Source: Rhodospirillales bacterium (GTDB taxonomy: Bacteria > Pseudomonadota > Alphaproteobacteria > Reyranellales > Reyranellaceae). From it: 11,726 nt of DNA. A program made the position numbers and the translations under genes. This document shows positions 6,847-11,726 of the stretch, piece after piece. Position 1 is the first letter of the stretch; each line of letters starts with the position of its first letter. The notes under the pieces are model-generated. The model was not told where the DNA came from, made no database searches, and saw only the letters and a list, made by a program, of their open reading frames with translations. Location of the stretch: positions 1-11,726 of the forward strand of contig JABMNB010000521.1 of assembly GCA_013205335.1 (NCBI GenBank), read 5' to 3'.

Positions 6847-6860
6847 TCGTATGAATGCTG

Positions 6861-6875
6861 GCTGAAGCGTTCAGC
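6861..6875. terminator. Short hairpin between convergent genes
   Basis: GCTGAA (6861-6866), loop GCG, TTCAGC (6870-6875). It overlaps the last codons of the minus-strand gene and lies 14 nt after the permease stop. The stem is only 6 bp and has no U tract, so its role as a bidirectional terminator is weakly supported. Confidence 0.25.
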
Positions 6876-8757
6876 GAAAGTCCCGTATCAATTCCTGTTG
6901 TCCGTATCTGATCGTCACCACGCCTTCGCCCCACCTGGCCTTGAGGAACGGGCTGTCGAAGGAAAACGGCGGAGAGAAGTCCAGCGGTTTGCCATCGATC
7001 TCGGGAACGCGATCGGACTTGTAGAAGAAGGTGAGTGTGCCCGCCTTCCCGAGGCCTCGGAAGCGGATGAATTCATTCCGAACCTCCAGCGTGGCCGAGC
7101 GGAGGGCGGACTTGAATGCGGCGAGATCCGAAAACTCCGATTTCAACGCGGCCTGGATGATCACCGGCGCGGTGTCGTCGTTCATGACCAGCTTGTCGGC
7201 GGCACTATTCCTGTCGATGTCGCCAAATGCCGGACGGAAGGCAACGTAACTGTCGCCCCAGGTGGTGATGGTCCATTCGCCATCCCGCTCCGTCTTGAGG
7301 TCATTGCTCAGCCATACGGCCATGCGGCCCGCGTTGCGGCTCAGAGGAGCCGGAATCTTCTGGACGATCTGGGTACCATAGCTCTGGACGCCCCAGAGAT
7401 CGTTGTAGGAGCTTCGGTTCTTGCCGCTCAACAGGGGGCGGGCAAAGACATATTGTGGCGGGCCCGGACCGATCAGGGTAAGGCCGCCCCATTGATTCTG
7501 GCGGGCGAACGGGATCCATCGCTCCCACGAAATCCTTGGCACTTCCGACAGCGCCAGGACAAAGGAAGACGTGACATAGGCATAGCGGACAACGCCGCCG
7601 GCGGCGCCGTCGATCTCTCGTCTGGCCGAGGTCGGCGTCACCAGGCCGCCGGCTTGTGCCTGGACGACATAACCGGTGCGTTTGGCGGCGTTGCTCGCAA
7701 TCTTGCCCACGATCGGGGGAGGCTGGTAGGGGCTCGCCGCCATGGAGACCATCAGGCCGGGTACTTCGCTGTTTCCCAGTCCGAAGTATAGCCAGCCGAG
7801 CTGTCTTCCGACCGACTGGTTCTCGATTTCCGTATCGTATGCCCTGGACTTGCTTCCACCGTGCCAGCCACCGACCTGCTCCTGTGCCCATTCGGCCCAC
7901 AAGACATCGAGGAACGAGCTCGCCAGGCGTCGCAACTCCGAATCGGAAGAGAAGTCCGCAAGGTTGTAGAAGTTCTGAAGAGTGTACTTGTAGTAGGTGG
8001 GCGAGAAGAACTCGACGAGACCGCCATACCGGGCCCGTTGTCGAATGTACTGGGACAGGTAGTTTGTCCAGGCGTGGAGCTGCTGCTGAAGCGTGGAACC
8101 GTCGTCGTAGGTGCACGGCGAACAGGTTGGATTGGCGGACAGGATCTCCGCCATGCCCCAGCAGGTCGTGCTGTGGAAGAGGCCGATATTTTCACTCCCC
8201 GGATAGTGCCAGGTCCTTGTCGGATCGGCTTCCCTCACGCGGCACGCATGGCGCGCGTGATCCCACATGAGGGTCTCGATCTCACGCATATTGGCCGGGT
8301 CGAGCCGCCCGGGGTTCGGCGACTTGTCGCCGAACTGGAAATACAGGCGCTCGATGAGACCGGCGGTGAAGAATACGAGCCGGTCCGTTGGCTGCACCTT
8401 CTTGTTGGTTCTAGGGGTGCGAGCGCGAACGGCCATGTCCTGCGGCAACCCGTTGATGGTGGCGAGCGCTTCCCGAACCGCCGTATTTCCGGCCTTTACT
8501 TCGGCATTGCTGCGGGCGAGCGACAGCGCGGCGATCGCATAACCCAACTTTCCCCAGATACAGCCGTTTCCGGGATCCGCCTCGGTCGGGCAGGCGGGCT
8601 TGGGGAATGGACGTTCGAGCGCGAGCTGCAATGCAGTGGTGCGACGTTGCTCGAGCGGGGGCGCTTGAGGGGGCTGGTTCTGGCCCTGCGCCATGGCAGG
8701 CAAAGCGAAGGACAGAAGCAGCGAGAGAAGGGCGTAGGCCGTCTTGAGGCGGGACAT
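6871..8757 (-). CDS. Secreted protein of unassigned family, possibly alpha-toroid polysaccharide-active
   Basis: About 628 aa with a Sec signal peptide: Arg3 and Lys5, hydrophobic core from about residue 7, cleavage at AMA|Q (23/24). This fixes the start at ATG8757; an upstream TTG at 8802 would add 15 residues before the signal. It is predicted periplasmic or extracellular. Exactly six Cys are visible (56, 66, 172, 199, 212, 215), all in the N-terminal third, consistent with disulfides. The segments GSENIGLFHSTTCW (187-200) and about 245-307 (GLVEFFSPTYYKY, then NLADFSSDSELRRLASSFLDV, ending GGWHGGSKSRAY) are helical and aromatic-rich. They resemble all-alpha toroid proteins related to polysaccharide lyases and hydrolases. 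The C-terminal half looks beta-rich. I cannot name a family or catalytic residues. Convergent with the permease, 24 nt apart. Trimming or binding the exported polymer is inferred from context. Confidence 0.8.
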   Translation of the reverse strand: MSRLKTAYALLSLLLSFALPAMAQGQNQPPQAPPLEQRRTTALQLALERPFPKPACPTEADPGNGCIWGKLGYAIAALSLARSNAEVKAGNTAVREALATINGLPQDMAVRARTPRTNKKVQPTDRLVFFTAGLIERLYFQFGDKSPNPGRLDPANMREIETLMWDHARHACRVREADPTRTWHYPGSENIGLFHSTTCWGMAEILSANPTCSPCTYDDGSTLQQQLHAWTNYLSQYIRQRARYGGLVEFFSPTYYKYTLQNFYNLADFSSDSELRRLASSFLDVLWAEWAQEQVGGWHGGSKSRAYDTEIENQSVGRQLGWLYFGLGNSEVPGLMVSMAASPYQPPPIVGKIASNAAKRTGYVVQAQAGGLVTPTSARREIDGAAGGVVRYAYVTSSFVLALSEVPRISWERWIPFARQNQWGGLTLIGPGPPQYVFARPLLSGKNRSSYNDLWGVQSYGTQIVQKIPAPLSRNAGRMAVWLSNDLKTERDGEWTITTWGDSYVAFRPAFGDIDRNSAADKLVMNDDTAPVIIQAALKSEFSDLAAFKSALRSATLEVRNEFIRFRGLGKAGTLTFFYKSDRVPEIDGKPLDFSPPFSFDSPFLKARWGEGVVTIRYGQQELIRDFR

Positions 8758-9105
8758 GAGCTTGGTCACCGAGCTAGGAAGTGGAGCCTTTGAGCCAACC
8801 AAGTGCCAGTTCGACCGGCGTCGGCCAAATGACTATTCGGTAGTGTTCCCTGACGTTCGAGGCTGCGGTCGCACTCCAGTCATACTGCGTCGGGTGCTTC
8901 ATTATCCAGCTTGGCCGCATTGAAGGGCAGCTGTCACTCTTCGCGCGCGTCTTGGCGCACGGCTCGTGAAGATGGGCAGGAGGCAATTTCTTGGTCGGAG
9001 CTGGCTTCCTGAAGCGTCGGACATCGAGGTCACGCGCGAGAAGAAAATCAGCCCATCCAGAGGAATCCCCTTGGGATTCCTTCTCAAGTCTAGACGCTCT
9101 GTTTC
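8758..9105. other. Intergenic region of about 350 nt, no convincing gene
   Basis: Between the secreted-protein gene and the GSCFA gene, both on the minus strand. It holds the hairpin at 9061-9081. A minus-strand frame is open from GTG9142 to TAG8774 (122 codons), overlapping the 3' end of the GSCFA gene. Its third positions are less biased than in neighbouring genes, and its product shows no recognisable domain. Its downstream part (from an ATG 48 codons before the stop) is slightly better but has no ribosome binding site. The promoter of the secreted-protein gene should lie here, but no clear -35/-10 pair was seen. Confidence 0.4.
9061..9081 (-). terminator. Terminator hairpin downstream of the GSCFA gene
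   Basis: AGGAATCCC (9061-9069) and GGGATTCCT (9073-9081) form a perfect 9-bp stem with a 3-nt loop, 24 nt past the GSCFA stop codon. On the minus strand there is no U tract directly after it; on the plus strand TTCTC follows. This is the strongest inverted repeat seen in the window and probably stops GSCFA transcription before the secreted-protein gene. Confidence 0.5.
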
Positions 9106-10164
9106 TTATGTCGCGAAGGCGGCGAGCAATTCCTCTTCGCACACCACGTCGTCTTCTTTCTCCATCGTGATCTGCTCGGCGGCGACGGGGGCGTGAACAG
9201 GAGCGACCTGCTTTAGCGAATGCTGCTGGATGAAGTGGTGCATGGCAGTGGCGACACCCTCGGCGGTCACGTCCCGAAGATTTTTCTCGTAGAAGGCGCC
9301 ACGCGAGAAGGGGGTCGAGATCAACTCGTAGCTGGGGAAATAGTCGACGTCATCGAACTCCTTCTGCAGCTGACCGGCAACGGCACGCAGGACGGACTTC
9401 GAGTAGGTTGTGGCGGTCAGCACATGATCGTCCGTGGCTGTCGCCATCAAGGGCACAGGAGATACCGTCACGATGAACTTCGCCTCGGGTTTCCGCGACT
9501 TGATGAATTCCCGGAATTGGCAGAAATCAGCGAAGATCTCGTTGAACGAATAGTTCTTGAAGCTGTGAACTGCCGGATCGTAACTGCCTGCTATCGTGCC
9601 GGGTGCCGTCGGATAGACCGTTCCCGTCTCGCTGTGAATCCAGGCTTCCGTCAGGCCGAATGTGAAAATGAAAACATCGGCGGACTCGACGACGCGGCGC
9701 ACCGCGGCAAGGTGTTCTTTCCTGTGCGCCAGAACGTCCTCTGGACTGTCGAGGCCCTCCGGTTCAACGCTCGGGCGTTGGGCATCGAAAAAACGTCCGC
9801 CTTTCTCCCAGACCGGATCGGCCGGCTCGATCTCACCATGGGCCTCCTGCATCAACTGCATCAGTTGACGCACGACGTAGACATTGGCGTATCGCGCTGA
9901 GTAGAGGCCGAAACCGAAGCGCGAGGCTTCTTCCGGGCGCCACCGAGAAGGTGCGGGCTCTTCATCGATGACCTGATATCCGGCTCGGCGGAGGTGACGA
10001 GCAATATGCTGCGCAAAGCAACTGCCAGCTGTTGCAACATGAGCCGCCGGCGGGATTGTAAATTTCTTCCGGTAGAGATTGGTGATAGTATCTGGCGCCT
10101 GATTCAGAACGCCCCGGACCCAATGGGTGTGGGGTAGCCTGCCACGATATGGAGACGAGTTCAT
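9106..10164 (-). CDS. GSCFA-domain protein (SGNH-hydrolase clan)
   Basis: About 352 aa, predicted cytosolic as no signal peptide is seen. The defining block ATAGSCFAQHIARHL carries the nucleophile-type Ser48 followed by Cys49-Phe50-Ala51. Further family-like blocks are FTFGLTEAWI, VTVSPVPLMAT and FYEKNLRDVTAEGV. The GSCFA family belongs to the SGNH/GDSL esterase clan. Its reaction is not well established; esterase or acyltransferase action on polysaccharide or glycolipid acyl groups is usually proposed. ATG10164 is chosen because MNSSPYRGRLPHTHW matches the short N-terminus (NPYR-x-LP) common in the family. ATGs at 10182/10179 and a TTG at 10263 would add residues and overlap the divergent gene. 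No Shine-Dalgarno is evident before any candidate. The C-terminal 40 residues are acidic and poorly conserved in appearance. Confidence 0.87.
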   Translation of the reverse strand: MNSSPYRGRLPHTHWVRGVLNQAPDTITNLYRKKFTIPPAAHVATAGSCFAQHIARHLRRAGYQVIDEEPAPSRWRPEEASRFGFGLYSARYANVYVVRQLMQLMQEAHGEIEPADPVWEKGGRFFDAQRPSVEPEGLDSPEDVLAHRKEHLAAVRRVVESADVFIFTFGLTEAWIHSETGTVYPTAPGTIAGSYDPAVHSFKNYSFNEIFADFCQFREFIKSRKPEAKFIVTVSPVPLMATATDDHVLTATTYSKSVLRAVAGQLQKEFDDVDYFPSYELISTPFSRGAFYEKNLRDVTAEGVATAMHHFIQQHSLKQVAPVHAPVAAEQITMEKEDDVVCEEELLAAFAT

Positions 10165-10170
10165 ACGAGA

Positions 10171-10950
10171 ATGGTGCATCATGTTTGTGTGCTGGGCAAC
10201 TCGCATCTCGCGAGCGCACGCCGGGCCTGGCCGCTGGTCAGGGATCGGTATCCGCAGCTTCAAGTCACTTTCTTCGGCGGCCCGGGAAAGACGATCGGAG
10301 ATGTGAAATTGGTCGAGGGTGCGCTGACCCCCGACAATGACCGGTCGACCCTGTTGATCGAGAAGGTGTCTGGCCGCCGCGAGATCGTGATTTCGGAGTA
10401 TTCCGCGTTCTGCGTGGTCGGCTCAGGATTAAGGCCGGCGGCCGCCGCGGAACTCGGAGCCGAGTACAGCACTCAGCCCGATCGCGGTCGCCCCCTGATC
10501 TCGCCGGCGATGTTCGCTTCGCTTCTGTCGAGCATACTTGATCGTTCGATCGCGATGCGCCTGGCGCGACTGATCCGAAGCCATTCGAATGCGCCGTTGT
10601 TCCTTGTCGGACAGCCCTATCCGATCGCTACCCTTCTCGATGAGGTCGACGATCCGAAGCTTGGACCGGTGGCGCGGCGCTGGCACGCCGCCCTGTCAGA
10701 CGGCCCGATGTTGGACAGGGTCTATACGATGGCGATGAAAGGGTTGGCGAAATCGGTCGGTGCTACCTTCATTCCTCAGCCGGCCGGCACCATCCAGCAA
10801 TCCATACTGACCGCAAGCGCTTATCGTCTCGATCGCGAGAAGGAGCTCAAGGATTTTGCGCATACGAACGAGGCGTACGGCGAACTCGTAATCGAGGCTC
10901 TCAACGCGTTGCTGAGTGAGGCGGACACCCAGACAAGCAGGGGCGGGTAG
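10171..10950 (+). CDS. SGNH/GDSL-type hydrolase or acyltransferase
   Basis: 259 aa, predicted cytosolic, no signal peptide. Catalytic blocks are visible: block I VCVLGNSHLA with Ser11; a Gly turn VVGSGL resembling block II; LFLVGQPYP in the region of block III, where the usual Asn is not obvious; and block V DFAHTNEAYG with Asp228 and His231 in the D-x-x-H arrangement. Such enzymes remove or transfer acyl groups, often O-acetyl groups of polysaccharides. The substrate here is unknown; acyl modification of the polymer built by the neighbouring glycosyltransferases is inference. ATG10171 gives a product starting three residues before the first strand; GTG10174 is also possible. The gene is divergent from the GSCFA gene with 6 nt between starts and convergent with the FkbH-like gene. 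Confidence 0.83.
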   Translation: MVHHVCVLGNSHLASARRAWPLVRDRYPQLQVTFFGGPGKTIGDVKLVEGALTPDNDRSTLLIEKVSGRREIVISEYSAFCVVGSGLRPAAAAELGAEYSTQPDRGRPLISPAMFASLLSSILDRSIAMRLARLIRSHSNAPLFLVGQPYPIATLLDEVDDPKLGPVARRWHAALSDGPMLDRVYTMAMKGLAKSVGATFIPQPAGTIQQSILTASAYRLDREKELKDFAHTNEAYGELVIEALNALLSEADTQTSRGG

Positions 10951-11035
10951 GCGCGGATCGTCTGGCAAGCCGACCTTGATCGCCTGCACGGATCGCAATG
11001 CCTCTGGTTCGCAACTGCTGGCACTGCGCTCAACC

Positions 11036-11057
11036 ACGGGCTTCGCGCCCAGCCCGT
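11036..11057. terminator. Hairpin in the gap between convergent genes
   Basis: ACGGGCT (11036-11042) pairs with AGCCCGT (11051-11057) around an 8-nt loop. It lies in the 140-nt gap between the SGNH gene and the FkbH-like gene, 33 nt from the stop of the latter. The stem is GC-rich without a U tract on either strand. It could serve as a terminator for both genes. Confidence 0.35.
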
Positions 11058-11090
11058 TGCGTCACCGGGCCATGCTCGACCTAACGCCAG

Positions 11091-11726
11091 CTATTCGGCC
11101 GCTTGCGACAGCTCGGTCGATTCACCGGCGACCTTCATCGGGAGCTTCGGACGCGCGTAGTCTGCAAGTGGAATTTTCCAGTGGGTGGTTCCCGTCGGCG
11201 ACGTCTCGAGGCATTGAAAGCCCAGCTTGGCGTAGTGCTCCGCGACCATGCTGTTCTTTGCCGTCGGCACGTATCGGCCCAGCAGCGTCGCCACCCCTTT
11301 CTTCCGGGCCTCCAGGATCACGCGGTCGAGCATTGCCTGCTCGACACAGCGTCCAAGGACACGGCAGCTCATCAGCCAGGTGTCGATGTCCCATGCGGCG
11401 CCGTCTTCTGCCGTCCGGCAGATCACGACACCGATCATGCCCAGGTCGCCGAACTTGTCCTCCAGGCGCACCTGAAGGGTGAACACCGATTCGTCGCCTT
11501 CGAGAGCCTCGACGTCGGCCTCTGTATAGCGCCGGGTCGTCAGGTTGAACTGGTTGGACTTGTTGATCAGCTGCGCCACGCGCTGGCGGCCGTTCTTGTC
11601 GAAGTCGGCAAAGGTAATGACCATGCCCAGCGAAGACAGATAGTCGCCAAGGTCCCGCGACTTCGCCAGCACGTCCGCGCGCTTGGCGTCCGACGTGTAG
11701 GATTGGGCCCGCAACGAATCTTCGGC
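11091..11726 (-). CDS. FkbH-like HAD-IIIC protein, C-terminal part (5' end cut by the window edge)
   Basis: 211 codons remain and the frame is open to the last base, so the N-terminal HAD phosphatase domain lies outside. What is visible is the end of the HAD part (EDSLRAQSYTSDAKRADVLA, then DYLSSLGM), the linker QLINKSNQFNLTTRRYTEADV, and a GNAT-like acyltransferase domain: FTLQVRLEDKFGDLGMIGVV, DTWLMSCRVLGRCVEQAML, then TAKNSMVAEHYAKLGF. This order is characteristic of FkbH-type proteins. Those characterised in polyketide pathways load a glyceryl group from 1,3-bisphosphoglycerate onto an acyl carrier protein. In polysaccharide loci such proteins are presumed to supply acyl or glyceryl groups for decoration, which is inference here. 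No carrier protein gene is in the window. It ends in Ala-Glu-TAG and is convergent with the SGNH gene. Confidence 0.87.
   Translation of the reverse strand, partial: AEDSLRAQSYTSDAKRADVLAKSRDLGDYLSSLGMVITFADFDKNGRQRVAQLINKSNQFNLTTRRYTEADVEALEGDESVFTLQVRLEDKFGDLGMIGVVICRTAEDGAAWDIDTWLMSCRVLGRCVEQAMLDRVILEARKKGVATLLGRYVPTAKNSMVAEHYAKLGFQCLETSPTGTTHWKIPLADYARPKLPMKVAGESTELSQAAE

Noticed and set aside
6898..7791. Long plus-strand ORFs opposite the secreted-protein gene (also 7861-8793 and 9220-9900 opposite the two minus genes)
   Set aside because: They are mirror frames of strongly GC3-biased genes, with Arg/Gly-rich low-complexity products and no domain features.
8774..9142. 122-codon minus-strand ORF between the GSCFA and secreted-protein genes
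   Set aside because: It overlaps the GSCFA 3' end and the terminator hairpin, starts at a GTG without a Shine-Dalgarno, has weak codon bias in its first half and shows no recognisable domain.
10998..11083. Short Cys-containing plus-strand ORF (28 codons, begins MPLVRNCWHC) between the convergent SGNH and FkbH-like genes
   Set aside because: It spans the terminator hairpin, has no ribosome binding site and no supporting codon bias.

Overview
The window is GC-rich, with G or C favoured at third codon positions. Its gene content is that of a capsule or exopolysaccharide accessory locus. The mix of families (KpsE/KpsM-like ABC export proteins, GSCFA, FkbH-like HAD/acyltransferase, WsaF-like glycosyltransferase) fits a Gram-negative proteobacterium, most plausibly an alphaproteobacterium. 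This is an inference from gene style only; there is no rRNA or other marker. No tRNA, rRNA, CRISPR, insertion sequence or transposase was seen.

Layout, left to right. Positions 1-174 hold the end of an unidentified gene, a TATAAT promoter candidate and a good intrinsic terminator. Next come two glycosyltransferase genes on the plus strand: a ~993-aa protein with three lectin-like modules fused to a C-terminal GT-A (GT2) domain (175-3156), and a GT-B (GT4, WsaF-like) enzyme (3208-4296). A 133-nt gap with a LacI-type palindrome precedes a KpsE/Wzz-like polysaccharide co-polymerase/export protein (4430-5848). A KpsM-like ABC-2 permease (6055-6846) follows. Between these two export genes, on the opposite strand, lies a 37-codon ORF with strong codon bias encoding a single-span membrane peptide (5867-5980). 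The permease is preceded by an 11-codon minicistron with a strong Shine-Dalgarno, overlapping its start as ATGA. No KpsT-type ATPase gene is present.

The right half changes orientation. A secreted ~628-aa protein of unassigned family (6871-8757, minus) is convergent with the permease. After a ~350-nt gap with a terminator hairpin come a GSCFA protein (9106-10164, minus) and an SGNH hydrolase (10171-10950, plus), divergent with starts only 6 nt apart. The C-terminal part of an FkbH-like protein (11091-11726, minus) runs off the right edge.

Working model (inference): the two glycosyltransferases build or extend a surface polysaccharide. The KpsE-like and KpsM-like proteins export it, with an ATPase and outer-membrane partner encoded elsewhere. 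The SGNH, GSCFA and FkbH-like proteins add or remove acyl or glyceryl groups. The secreted protein may trim or bind the polymer outside the cytoplasm.
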